Assembly: GCF_002799155.1 (NCBI RefSeq)
Contig: NZ_NERD01000002.1
Coordinates: forward strand, 3,534,001-3,598,000
Direction: 5' to 3'
DNA: 64,000 nt
Source of the DNA: Stenotrophomonas maltophilia
GTDB taxonomy: Bacteria; Pseudomonadota; Gammaproteobacteria; Xanthomonadales; Xanthomonadaceae
Shown: positions 50,186-59,665 of the stretch, piece after piece
Layout: every line of letters starts with the position of its first letter
Numbering within the stretch: the first letter of the stretch is position 1
Notes under the pieces: generated by a model
What the model saw: the letters and a program-made list of their open reading frames with translations, nothing else
What the model was told of the DNA's origin: nothing
Database searches by the model: none
Translations under genes and position numbers: made by a program

Positions 50186-51172
50186 ATGACCACCACCCCC
50201 ATCACCCTGATCGAAGCCATCACCCAGGCACTGGCCTGGGAGCTGGAGCACGACCCGTCGGTGCTGGTGCTGGGCGAGGACGTGGGCGTCAACGGCGGCG
50301 TGTTCCGCGCCACCGCCGGCCTGCAGCAGCGCTTCGGCTCCGAGCGCATCCTCGACACCCCGCTGGATGAAACCACCATCGCCGGCCTGACCATCGGCCT
50401 GGCGGCACAGGGCATGAAGCCGGTGGCCGAAGCCCAGTTCGACGGTTTCATGTACCCGATGGTCGACCATATCGTCTGCCACGCCGCACGCCTGCGTTAC
50501 CGCACGCGTGGCCGCCTGCACTGCCCGATGGTGCTGCGCGTGCCGTGGGGTGGTGGCATCCGCGCGCCGGAACACCACAGCGAAGCCAACGAGGCGATCT
50601 TCACCAACGTGCCGGGCCTGCGCGTGGTACTGCCGTCGTCGCCGCAGCGCGCCTACGGCCTGCTGCTGGCCGCGATCCGCGAACCGGATCCGGTCATCTA
50701 CATGGAGCCCAAGCGCATCTACCGCCAGTACAAGGAAGTGGTCGTCAACGACGGCGAAGCCCTGCCGCTGGACGTCTGCTTCGTGCTGCGCGACGGCACC
50801 GACGTGACCCTGGTGACCTGGGGCGCGCAGGTGAAGGAAGCGCTGGAAGCGGCCGACAAGCTGGCCGGCGAAGGCATCAGCGCCGAAGTCATCGACGTGG
50901 CCACGCTGCGTCCGCTGGACTTCGCCACCATCGCCGAATCGGTGGCCAAGACCGGCCGCTGCGTGATCGTGCAGGAGGCCCCGAAGACCGCGGGCTTCGG
51001 CGCCGAAATCGCCGCGCGCCTGGCCGAGGAATCGATCTACGACCTGCTGGCCCCGGTCGAGCGCGTCACTGGCTACGACACCCACATTCCGCTGTTCCGC
51101 CTGGAAATGAAGTACCTGCCGAGCGTCGAGCGGATCGTGGCTGCGGCCAAGCGCGCGGTGGCGGCCGGCTGA
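50186..51172 (+). CDS. pdhB: 2-oxo acid dehydrogenase E1 component, beta subunit
   Basis: The 328-residue protein has the E1 beta transketolase pyrimidine-binding domain (VLGEDVGVNGGVFRAT, RILDTPLDETTIAGLTIGLA, FDGFMYPMVDHI) and the C-terminal domain (VIDVATLRPLDFATI, VQEAPKTAGFG). ATG 50186 has GGAG at 50174-50177 and gives the usual family length. An in-frame ATG at 50105, overlapping the end of the alpha gene, would add 27 residues. Confidence 0.88.
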   Translation: MTTTPITLIEAITQALAWELEHDPSVLVLGEDVGVNGGVFRATAGLQQRFGSERILDTPLDETTIAGLTIGLAAQGMKPVAEAQFDGFMYPMVDHIVCHAARLRYRTRGRLHCPMVLRVPWGGGIRAPEHHSEANEAIFTNVPGLRVVLPSSPQRAYGLLLAAIREPDPVIYMEPKRIYRQYKEVVVNDGEALPLDVCFVLRDGTDVTLVTWGAQVKEALEAADKLAGEGISAEVIDVATLRPLDFATIAESVAKTGRCVIVQEAPKTAGFGAEIAARLAEESIYDLLAPVERVTGYDTHIPLFRLEMKYLPSVERIVAAAKRAVAAG

Positions 51173-51173
51173 C

Positions 51174-51527
51174 ATGCGGGCCCGCCTTCTGGGGGCTTAC
51201 CGCAGCCAGTATCCCAACCCGCTCCGGTTCCACACCGGCCAGATCGTCGAAGTAGGTGTCCGTGACGAGGAATGGCCGGCGTTTGCCTGGGTACGCACCA
51301 ACGATGGGCGCGCTGGATGGGCGCCCATTGCGTGGTTGCAGCTGCTGGACGAGGGTCGCGCCGAAGCGCTGTGCGACTACGACGCCCGCGAGCTGGATGT
51401 GGAAAGCGGCGAGATGGTGAAGCTTCATCACGAACACGGTGGGTGGTGGTGGTCCGAGCGCGCCAATGGCGCGACGGGTTGGCTGCCGGCCCGCGAACTG
51501 GAACTGCTGGAAGAGAACTGCAAATGA
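51174..51527 (+). CDS. Tandem SH3-like domain protein in the dehydrogenase operon
   Basis: The 117-residue protein appears to be two SH3-like domains. Residues of about 62-115 read like a eukaryotic SH3 domain, with AEALCDYDARELDVESGE (compare ALYDY and the acidic turn), GGWWWSERANGATGWLP (compare WW and GxxGWFP) and ELELLEE. Residues of about 3-58 are a weaker copy (LLGAYRSQYPNPLRFHTG...GRAGWAPIAWLQLL). There is no signal peptide. It starts 1 nt after the E1 beta stop and its TGA overlaps the E2 ATG, so it is translationally coupled to the complex and may bind it. Confidence 0.72.
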   Translation: MRARLLGAYRSQYPNPLRFHTGQIVEVGVRDEEWPAFAWVRTNDGRAGWAPIAWLQLLDEGRAEALCDYDARELDVESGEMVKLHHEHGGWWWSERANGATGWLPARELELLEENCK

Positions 51528-52918
51528 GCCAGACCAAGAACTTCAACCTGCCCGACCTGGGCGAAGGCCTGCCGGACGCGACCATCGTCGAGTGGTTCGT
51601 CAAGGAAGGCGATGTGATCAAGCTGGACGAGCCGCTGGTCTCGATGGAGACCGCCAAGGCCGTGGTGGAAGTGCCCTCGCCGTTCTCCGGCAAGGTGCTG
51701 AAGCTGTCCGGCGCTGCCGGCGACATCATCCCGACCGGTTCGGTGCTGGCCAGCTTCGAACTGGACCCGAACCTGCCGCAGCGCGCCGATGGCCAGGACA
51801 CCGGCCACAGCCATGGCCACGCCGCACCTGCCGCTGCACCGACGCCGCCGCCGCTTCCCGCTGCTGCCGCACCGGTGGCCGCTGAAGCTGCCAAGCCCGC
51901 CGCCGCCGAGCGTGATGACGCCGGTACCGTGGTCGGCGCGATGCAGAGCTCCAACACCGTGCATGCCGAACAGGCGCTGGCCGTCGGTGGCGTCAAGGCC
52001 GTGCCGGCCGTGCGCGCGATGGCCCGCAAGCTGGGCGTGGACCTGAGCCGCGTGCCTGCCACTGGCACCGATGGCGCGGTCACCATGGCCGACGTCAAGC
52101 AGGCCGCCGCCAACGGCACCGCCAAGCTCGGTGCCGCTCCGGCTCCGGCTCCGGCCGCTGCTGCCGCCTATGCCGCGCCGGCCCCGGCGCAGGTGTCTGC
52201 CCCGGTGCAGAGCGAAGCGCGCACCCCGCTGTCGGCCGCCGGCAAGCCGATGCGTACCCAGCCGCCGGGCGTGGTCGCCAAGGGCCAGCCGGAACCGCTG
52301 AAGGGCGTGCGCCGCAATATGGCCCGCGTGATGGCCGACGCACACAGCAAGGTCGTGCCGACCACGCTGAATGACGACGCCGACATCCATGCCTGGCTGC
52401 CGGGCAACGACGTCACCGCGCGCCTGGTGCGTTCGATCGTGGTCGCCGCGCAGAAGGTGCCGGCGATGAACGCTTGGTTTGACGGTGAAGCGCTGACCCG
52501 TACCCTGCACGCGCAGGTGGACATCGGCATCGCCGTGGACACCGACGACGGCCTGTTCGTGCCGGCCCTGCGCAACGCCGACATGCTCGATGCACGCGGC
52601 ATCCGCGAAGGCGTCAACCGCCTGCGCGAGCAGGTGGAATCGCGTTCGATCGCCGCCTCGGAACTGAGCGGCTACACCATCTCGCTGTCCAACTTCGGCA
52701 TGTTCGCCGGCCGTTACGCGACCCCGGTCGTGGTGCCGCCGTGCGTGGCCATCGTCGGTGCCGGCCGTGCCCGCCACCAGATGACCCCGGTGATGGGCGG
52801 CGTGGAAGCGCACAAGGTGATCCCGCTGTCGGTCACCTTCGACCACCGCGCGGCTACCGGTGGCGAAGCGGCCCGCTTCCTGCGCGCGATGATGGACGAC
52901 CTGGCGCTGGCCAGCTGA
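51524..52918 (+). CDS. 2-oxo acid dehydrogenase E2 (dihydrolipoamide acyltransferase)
   Basis: The 464-residue protein has one lipoyl domain (1-78, lipoylated K45 in METAKA), an A/P-rich linker, a peripheral subunit-binding domain (about 158-195, VPAVRAMARKLGVDLSRVPATG), a second A/P linker and a catalytic domain from about 240. The catalytic motif reads DHRAATGG, so H441 is kept but the aspartate of the usual HxxxDG is threonine 445. No E3 gene follows; lipoamide dehydrogenase must be encoded elsewhere. The start overlaps the SH3-like gene by 4 nt. Confidence 0.88.
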   Translation: MSQTKNFNLPDLGEGLPDATIVEWFVKEGDVIKLDEPLVSMETAKAVVEVPSPFSGKVLKLSGAAGDIIPTGSVLASFELDPNLPQRADGQDTGHSHGHAAPAAAPTPPPLPAAAAPVAAEAAKPAAAERDDAGTVVGAMQSSNTVHAEQALAVGGVKAVPAVRAMARKLGVDLSRVPATGTDGAVTMADVKQAAANGTAKLGAAPAPAPAAAAAYAAPAPAQVSAPVQSEARTPLSAAGKPMRTQPPGVVAKGQPEPLKGVRRNMARVMADAHSKVVPTTLNDDADIHAWLPGNDVTARLVRSIVVAAQKVPAMNAWFDGEALTRTLHAQVDIGIAVDTDDGLFVPALRNADMLDARGIREGVNRLREQVESRSIAASELSGYTISLSNFGMFAGRYATPVVVPPCVAIVGAGRARHQMTPVMGGVEAHKVIPLSVTFDHRAATGGEAARFLRAMMDDLALAS

Positions 52919-52919
52919 T

Positions 52920-53026
52920 CAGGTGGGTGCCAACCTTGGTTGGCACATGACTTGGACAGGACGCCGGGCAATGCCCGGCGTTCTTTTTCTCGCATCCACG
53001 CATCACGTGGATCTACACAATGCGGG
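52920..53026. repeat. Palindromes after the E2 gene
   Basis: GTGCCAACCTTGGTTGGCAC, then GACGCCGGGCAATGCCCGGCGTTCTTTTTC and ATCCACGCATCACGTGGATCTAC lie between the converging E2 and VOC genes. The middle one has a T-rich tail and probably serves as the operon terminator. Confidence 0.75.
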
Positions 53027-53029
53027 CGA

Positions 53030-53416
53030 TCAATCGCGCGCGACCATGCCTTCGGCGCGACTGTACACACGCAGGCGGTGGCCATCCGGATCGGCGCCGA
53101 CGAAGGTATGGCCGAACTCCAAGGTCACCGGTGCCTGCAGGATCTGCACGCCGAGTGCGTGCCACGCATCGTGCATCTGCTGCACGGCCTCCGGGTTGGC
53201 GACCACCATCGCCAGTTCGGCAGCACCGGCCTGCGCGGATACCGGCGGCTGCACGTCGTCGCGCTGCCACAGGCCCAGTGCGGCACCATCGCCGAGCAGG
53301 AACAGGGCAAAACCGGGCGACTGCTCGACCGGTGGCTTGCCGAGGATGCCGCTGTAGAAGGCGGCACTGGCGGCGACGTCGCGCACGTACTGCAGCAGGG
53401 TGCTGGGGGTGAACAT
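53030..53416 (-). CDS. VOC-family (glyoxalase/bleomycin resistance-like) protein
   Basis: The 128-residue protein has a single VOC module pair: LLQYVRDVAASAAFYSGILG, FLLGDGAALGLWQ, and FGHTFVGADPDGHRLRVYSR with the DPDGH metal-binding-type motif. Small stand-alone VOC proteins of this type bind or modify small molecules; the substrate is unknown. The promoter probably lies in the repeat-rich gap on its upstream side. Confidence 0.85.
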   Translation of the reverse strand: MFTPSTLLQYVRDVAASAAFYSGILGKPPVEQSPGFALFLLGDGAALGLWQRDDVQPPVSAQAGAAELAMVVANPEAVQQMHDAWHALGVQILQAPVTLEFGHTFVGADPDGHRLRVYSRAEGMVARD

Positions 53417-53462
53417 GGGGAAGCTCCATTGTTGGGAGGCTTCATGGTGGTACGGCCCTGCT

Positions 53463-53632
53463 GACAGATTCTGTCAGTAGCGTCGAGCGTGCTCGACTGC
53501 CGTTGCCCTTGCTCTGGTAGATGTCGAGCTTGCTCGACTGCTGTTCGCGAAGATCAAAGGCGGCCGAGCAAGCTCGACCCCTACCAGAAGCAGGAAGTGA
53601 AGCGCGGAAGCAGTCGTGCAGGCTCGACGCTA
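53463..53632. repeat. Cluster of GTAG palindromes, one supplying a stop codon
   Basis: After a short GACAGA-TT-CTGTC stem, four units of the GTCGAGC/GCTCGAC subtype follow: GTAGCGTCGAGCGTGCTCGAC (from 53478), GTAGATGTCGAGCTTGCTCG (from 53517), GCCGAGCAAGCTCGACCCCTAC (to 53584) and GTCGTGCAGGCTCGACGCTAC (to 53632). The CTA of the last unit is the TAG stop of the WYL regulator gene. Confidence 0.85.
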
Positions 53633-54337
53633 CGAACGGTCCAACCAGTCCGGCGCGATGCCCTGCGCCTTCTGCCAGCGCCGCAGCAGGGTGGCGCGCG
53701 GCACGAGGTAGCGATCCTCCAGCACGCGCACCTGGCGGATGCGGTCCAGGCGGAAATGACGGAAGTCCTCGCGGCCTTCGCACCACGCCGCCAGCATCGG
53801 CACTTCATCGAAGTAGCCCAGTGCGAACGGCCAGACGATGCGCTCGCTGCGCTGGCCCTGCGCATCCTGGTAGCCGAACTGCAGTCGTTGTTGCGCGCTC
53901 ATCGCTTCGCGCACAGCCTGCAGGCGTGCGTGCGGCACCTTCGCCGTCGCACGTGAAGGACCCACACGCAGGCCGCTGTCACGCAGCGCTTCGCGACGCG
54001 CGGCAGGCAATACATGCGCGATGCGCGCCAAGGCATCGCGTGCGGCCTCGGCCAGCGCCGGCTCTGTGCGTGCCGCGACCCAGCGCAGGCCCAACACCAG
54101 TGCGTCGATCTCGGCCGGTGGCAGGGTCATGGGAGGCAAGGTATCGCTAGGCGCCAGCTGGTAGCCGACCCCGGCCTCGCCGCGCAGGTCGGCGCCCTGC
54201 TCGCGTAGCGTCTCGATATCGCGGTACAGCGTTCGCAGGCTGATGCCCAGCGCTTCGGCCAGCATCTGCCCCGCGACCGGCCGCCGATGGCGGCGCAGCA
54301 GCTGCAGCAGCTGGGTCAGGCGCAGCGCACGCGACAT
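53630..54337 (-). CDS. HTH/WYL-domain transcriptional regulator (YafY-like)
   Basis: The 235-residue protein has an N-terminal winged helix (LTQLLQLLRRHRRPVAGQMLAEALGISLRTLYRDIETL) and a C-terminal WYL domain (about 130-225, with WPFALGYFDEVPMLAAWCE and FRHFRLDRIRQV). WYL domains often sense nucleotides or other small ligands. It overlaps the upstream NAD(P)H-binding gene by one base (TGATG), so they are coupled. Its stop codon comes from a GTAG repeat. Confidence 0.88.
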   Translation of the reverse strand: MSRALRLTQLLQLLRRHRRPVAGQMLAEALGISLRTLYRDIETLREQGADLRGEAGVGYQLAPSDTLPPMTLPPAEIDALVLGLRWVAARTEPALAEAARDALARIAHVLPAARREALRDSGLRVGPSRATAKVPHARLQAVREAMSAQQRLQFGYQDAQGQRSERIVWPFALGYFDEVPMLAAWCEGREDFRHFRLDRIRQVRVLEDRYLVPRATLLRRWQKAQGIAPDWLDRS

Positions 54338-54972
54338 CAACCGACCAGTTCGCTGGATGCCACCACGTGCTCGCCCGGTTGCGGAGCGAGCGCGGCCTCG
54401 ACCAGTGTCTTGGCGATCTCGCTGGCCGGATTGATCCGCCACGCCCGTGGCAACACCGGCCCCAGTGCACCCAACACCGTCAGTGCCAGGCGCTCGCCGC
54501 GACGCACCTCGTTGCGCTCGCCACCGATTAACCCCGGGCGTACCAGCGTCAGCGAAGCGAAGCCCAGCGCACGCAGGTCACGCTCCAGCTCGCCCTTCAC
54601 CCGGCTGTAGAAGATGGACGACTGCGGGTTGGCACCGGCCGCGGAATTCAGCGCATAGATCTGCGCACCCTGTGCCTGTGCCAGGCGGGCGAACGCCAAC
54701 GGGTAATCATGGTCGATGCGATGGAAAGCCTCGCGGCTGCCGGCCTGGGCGATGGTGCTGCCCAGCGCGCAGATGACCGCATCCACGCGCGCCCACCCAG
54801 GCGCGGCGGGCAGCGCATCGAAGGCCAGCACCGCGTTCTCCAGCTTCCCGTGGGTCACGCCCAGCGGGCGGCGGGTGGGAGCGACCACGGCGCTACAGCG
54901 CGGGTCATCCAGCAGCCTGCGCAGGGTCAGCCCGCCGACCAGGCCGGTTGCCCCCAGCAACATCACGCGCAT
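54337..54972 (-). CDS. NAD(P)H-binding oxidoreductase (atypical SDR, YbjT/NmrA-like)
   Basis: The 211-residue protein has a GATGLVGG nucleotide loop at the N terminus, the VDAVICALGSTIAQAGS segment and a YSRVKGELE motif (YxxxK), placing it with extended or atypical SDRs that bind NAD(P) and may act as sensors or reductases. ATG 54972 (MRVMLLGATG) is the family-like start. It is coupled to a WYL regulator gene. Confidence 0.84.
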   Translation of the reverse strand: MRVMLLGATGLVGGLTLRRLLDDPRCSAVVAPTRRPLGVTHGKLENAVLAFDALPAAPGWARVDAVICALGSTIAQAGSREAFHRIDHDYPLAFARLAQAQGAQIYALNSAAGANPQSSIFYSRVKGELERDLRALGFASLTLVRPGLIGGERNEVRRGERLALTVLGALGPVLPRAWRINPASEIAKTLVEAALAPQPGEHVVASSELVG

Positions 54973-55077
54973 CACCACCTCCACTGCGGCATCCTGTCGC
55001 CCATCCTAGCCGTTCAAGCCGTCGGCGGCCGCGCCGATATGCTGGAATCAGTCCCTGCCAGCCCCAGGATTCGCTCC

Positions 55078-56616
55078 ATGACGGACCAGCCCGACCACCG
55101 CCCTGCCCCCGGTACCGCCCTTGCGCCGCCGGCACGCGTGCGCGCGGTGGTGGACGATGGACTGGGTGACCGCGTGGTGCTGCAGGGGGGTGGCGGCGTG
55201 GCCCTGCAGCAGCTGTTCGCCGGTGCCGACGCGCCGGAGCCGCTGCTGGCGGCGTTCGCCAACGGCATGGCCACCCTGCCCGGCGAACTGGGCGACATGG
55301 GCGACCGCCTGCAGTCGGCACAGGCCAGCGCCGATTGGCCGCGCTACGGGCGCGCGATGCGGCAGCTGATCGACAAGTACATCCGCACCATCGAGCAGCA
55401 TTCACCGGACGGGCAGCCGGAAAGCCTGCGCCTGTCCGAGCAGCTGCGCCTGCTGTTGGGTGGCGCGGTGGTGGCCCTGCTGCAGCACGACCCGGACCTG
55501 CGCGAGCAGGCGCAGACGCTTGCCATGCAGCTGCGCCAGTGGCAACCGGGCACTGCACTGGAACCGATCGAACAGGGCGTGCGCGAACTCGGCCACCAGG
55601 TCGGCGTGCGCGCCGAGAGCTGGCAGGAGCAGCAAGCGCTGCTGCTGGAGCTGTTCGCACTGCTGCTGGAGAACGTCAGCGAGCTGCTGGACGACCGCAG
55701 CTGGCTACAGGGCCAGATTGCCGCAGTGCGCCATCTGCTGGACGGGCCGCTGGAAGCTGAAGCGGTCGAGCGCACCCGCGCCGAGTTGCGCGAAGTGATC
55801 TACAAGCAGGGCCTGCTGCGCCAGGGCATCGACGATTCGAAGGCGGCGATGCGCGGGTTGATGGGCGAGTTCATCGAGCGCATGGATGGCATGGCCACCA
55901 GCACCGGCGAATACCACGACCGCATCGGCAGCTACGCGTTGCAGCTGCGCGAGGCACGCAGCATCGCCGACCTCAACCAGCTGCTGCAGGACGTGATGCG
56001 CGACACCGGCAAGGTGCAGCAGCAGGCCGCGCAGGCGCGCGATCACCTGGCCAACGCACGCCAGGAAGTGGAACGCGCCGAACAGCGCATTGCCGAGCTG
56101 GAGCAGGAACTGCGCGCCGCCGGTGACCTGGCACGCATCGATCCGCTGACCCAGGCACTGAACCGCCGTGGCCTGGACGAACTGCTGCAACGCGAACTGG
56201 CGCGCGCCGCTCGCAACAACTCACCGTTGGGCGTGGCGGTGATCGATCTGGATGATTTCCACCAGACCAACGATGCACATGGCCATGCCGGTGGCGATGC
56301 ACTGCTGCAGCACCTGGTGGCTGTGTGCAAGCTGCTGCTGCGCGCCACCGATGGCATCGCGCGGCTGGGTGGCGACGAGTTCGTGCTGGTGCTGCCAGAG
56401 ACCCAGGGTGCCGACAGCATGGCCACCGTGCAGCGCCTGCAGCGCTCGCTGGCGCACCGGGTGCTGACCGTGCAGGACCGCCGCGTGCCCGTGCATTTCA
56501 GTGCCGGGCTGGCGCAATGGCAGCCCGGCGACGATACCGAGACCCTGCTGCGCCGCGCGGATGACGCGCTGTATGCGGCCAAGCGGCAGGGCAAGAACCG
56601 GGTGCAGGCGGGTTGA
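55078..56616 (+). CDS. Diguanylate cyclase with N-terminal helical domain
   Basis: The 512-residue protein has a long helical N-terminal region (to about 345, rich in L, E, Q and A; coiled coil at about 310-345) and a GGDEF domain with intact GGDEF (431-435) and an inhibitory I-site RATD (422-425), five residues upstream. The signature DPLTQALNRRGLDEL starts the domain. It should make c-di-GMP under feedback control. There is no signal peptide or membrane helix, so it is cytoplasmic. Its input is unknown. Confidence 0.92.
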   Translation: MTDQPDHRPAPGTALAPPARVRAVVDDGLGDRVVLQGGGGVALQQLFAGADAPEPLLAAFANGMATLPGELGDMGDRLQSAQASADWPRYGRAMRQLIDKYIRTIEQHSPDGQPESLRLSEQLRLLLGGAVVALLQHDPDLREQAQTLAMQLRQWQPGTALEPIEQGVRELGHQVGVRAESWQEQQALLLELFALLLENVSELLDDRSWLQGQIAAVRHLLDGPLEAEAVERTRAELREVIYKQGLLRQGIDDSKAAMRGLMGEFIERMDGMATSTGEYHDRIGSYALQLREARSIADLNQLLQDVMRDTGKVQQQAAQARDHLANARQEVERAEQRIAELEQELRAAGDLARIDPLTQALNRRGLDELLQRELARAARNNSPLGVAVIDLDDFHQTNDAHGHAGGDALLQHLVAVCKLLLRATDGIARLGGDEFVLVLPETQGADSMATVQRLQRSLAHRVLTVQDRRVPVHFSAGLAQWQPGDDTETLLRRADDALYAAKRQGKNRVQAG

Positions 56617-56638
56617 TCGCGGAATGGGGTCTACGGGA

Positions 56639-57565
<927 letters not shown>

Positions 57566-57676
57566 GGGAAGTCCAGAGAGGGAATGAGCGGATTCTGACT
57601 GATCCGGCGTGGACTGCGGAAGATATCGGGTTCACCACGTGACGACCCCGCCCCGGCCAGACTGGGGCGTGATCCC

Positions 57677-57706
57677 GTTCCGCCGGGCATGGCCCGGCGC
57701 TACCGG
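57677..57706. repeat. SMAG-like palindrome upstream of the ABC1 kinase gene
   Basis: GCCGGGCATGGCCCGGCGCTAC lies in the divergent gap, 24 nt before the kinase start, so it would fall in or near the 5' leader. Confidence 0.7.
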
Positions 57707-57729
57707 CCGTCGTCTGCAAGGAGTTCCGC

Positions 57730-59421
57730 TTGAGCAATCCGCCCACCGCCAATGGCAATCCTCCGCTGGTCAAAGGCATGAACCGGCGCAGCCAGATCCT
57801 GCGCCTGCTGATGCGCTACCGCCATTCGGGCGTGTTCTCGGGCATGAACCTGGACGCCGCCAGCCACCAGGCCGACGTACCCGCCGACGGCAACCCGGAG
57901 CAGTTCGTCAGCGACCTGGAAGCCCTGGGCCCGACCTTCGTCAAACTGGGCCAGATGCTGTCCACCCGCCCGGACATGGTGCCGGTGGAGTTCGCTACAG
58001 CGCTGGAGCGCATGCAGGAGAAAGTGGCCGAGATTCCGGTCGAGCGCATCCACGCCATCGTCGAGCAGGAACTGGGCGCGCCGGTGAACAAGCTGTTCGC
58101 CGCATTCGATCCTGAGCCGCTGGGCTGCGCCTCGATCGCGCAGGTGCATCGCGCGGTGCTGCACGATGGCCGCCAGGTGGCGGTGAAGGTGCAGAAGCCC
58201 GAGGTCGCCGCGCAGCTGCGTTCGGACCTGGAGGCACTGCGCAGCTTCGCGCTGGCCGCCGACCACCTGACCCAGGTAGGCCGCCGCGTGCGCCTGCGCG
58301 ACTGGCTCAACGAGTTCGCCAAGACCCTGATGCAGGAGCTGGACTACCACGCCGAGGCCGAGAACCTGGCCCGCTTCGGCCGCCATCTCAAGCCGTTCCG
58401 CCGCCTGTGGATTCCGCAGCCGCTGTGGGATTTCAGCAGCCAACGCGTGCTGACCATGGAACTGGCCACCGGCGTGCGCGTGGATGCGATTCCCGATGTG
58501 CGCCGCACCGAGCAGTCGATGGACCCGCTGGCGGCGGCGCTGATCCGCGGCTACCTGGACCAGATCTTCGTGCATGGCGAGATCCATGCCGACCCGCACC
58601 CCGGCAACCTGCGGGTGATGCCCGATGGCCGGCTGGCCATCTTCGACCTGGGCATGGTCGCGCACATGCCGCCGCGCCTGCGCGAGCGGCTGCTGAAGAT
58701 CCTGTTCGCTGCCGTCGATGGCCGCGGCGAAGAAGTGGCCGACGACCTGATCAGCATCAGCACGCGGCTGGAGGCCTTCGACGAAGAGCGCTACCTGCGT
58801 GAGACCGGCCAGCTGATCGCGCGCTACGCCGCCAGCGGCAGTTTCTCCGAAGGCCGCGTGGTGCTGGACATGGTGCGCATCGCCACCGCCTGCGGCCTGC
58901 GCACGCCGCCGGAACTGAGCCTGCTGGGCAAGGCCCTGCTCAACCTGGAAACCGTCTGCCGGCTGCTGGCGCCAGAACTGGACACGCGCCGCATCGTCGA
59001 GCGCCAGCTGCAGCATGTGATGCGTGCGCGCCTGAAGAAATCGCTGTCGGCAGCCAACATCGCCAGCGAGGCGATGGAGCTGCAGCAGCTGCTGCGCGAT
59101 GGGCCACGCAAGCTGTCGGACATCATGGCGCTGCTGGCCGAGAACCGCCTGCAGATGAAGGTGACCGGGCTGGAAGAGTCGCGATTGATGGAGAACCTGC
59201 AGAAGATCGCCAACCGCGTGGCGGCCGGCATCATCAGCGCGGCATTGATCATGGCCGCTGCGATGATGATGAAGATCGACACCGGCTGGCACCTGTTTGG
59301 CTACCCGCTCATCGCCCTGATCCTTTTGTTCATTGGCGTGGTGCTCGGCCTGGGCATCGTGACCAGTGCATTGCTGTTCGACCGTCGCGCGCGGGCACGC
59401 GAAGAGCGCGGTCATCGCTAA
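57730..59421 (+). CDS. ABC1/UbiB-family atypical kinase
   Basis: The 563-residue protein has the ABC1 kinase landmarks KLGQMLSTRPDMVP (KxGQ motif), the A-rich loop region CASIAQVHRAVL, the VAVKVQKP lysine, EIHADPHPGN and FDLGMV, then two C-terminal membrane helices (about 495-545) as in UbiB. UbiB-like proteins support ubiquinone biosynthesis, perhaps by extracting lipid precursors. The TTG start at 57730 has AAGGAG at 57719-57724. Whether it is UbiB itself is open, since no ubi genes adjoin. Confidence 0.87.
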   Translation: MSNPPTANGNPPLVKGMNRRSQILRLLMRYRHSGVFSGMNLDAASHQADVPADGNPEQFVSDLEALGPTFVKLGQMLSTRPDMVPVEFATALERMQEKVAEIPVERIHAIVEQELGAPVNKLFAAFDPEPLGCASIAQVHRAVLHDGRQVAVKVQKPEVAAQLRSDLEALRSFALAADHLTQVGRRVRLRDWLNEFAKTLMQELDYHAEAENLARFGRHLKPFRRLWIPQPLWDFSSQRVLTMELATGVRVDAIPDVRRTEQSMDPLAAALIRGYLDQIFVHGEIHADPHPGNLRVMPDGRLAIFDLGMVAHMPPRLRERLLKILFAAVDGRGEEVADDLISISTRLEAFDEERYLRETGQLIARYAASGSFSEGRVVLDMVRIATACGLRTPPELSLLGKALLNLETVCRLLAPELDTRRIVERQLQHVMRARLKKSLSAANIASEAMELQQLLRDGPRKLSDIMALLAENRLQMKVTGLEESRLMENLQKIANRVAAGIISAALIMAAAMMMKIDTGWHLFGYPLIALILLFIGVVLGLGIVTSALLFDRRARAREERGHR

Positions 59422-59665
59422 CGCATCGAACAAAATGCCCGTATTCATGCGGTTTTTAATGCAATCCAACGAAGCCTTTCACGCTCGTTTTACCTTCTGA
59501 GCGCGATTGCGCGCGCATCATTCCAACAAACATTTCAGTCAGGTTCGTGCATGCACTATCGGGTCATCGGCCTGTCATGTGCATGTGCTTGTGGCAGCGC
59601 CGGTCGGATGGACACGCGTCGGTACGACGTCCATCACCACCACCCCGTCACTGCCGAAGCTGCCT

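Noticed and set aside
49030..52918. Assigning the operon firmly to pyruvate dehydrogenase
   Set aside because: E1 alpha/beta sequences of pyruvate and branched-chain enzymes are too similar to separate by eye, so the substrate was left open.
59507..59665. In-frame extension of opgB upstream to 59507
   Set aside because: The added residues show no signal peptide or membrane pattern and the family-like N terminus begins at 59666.
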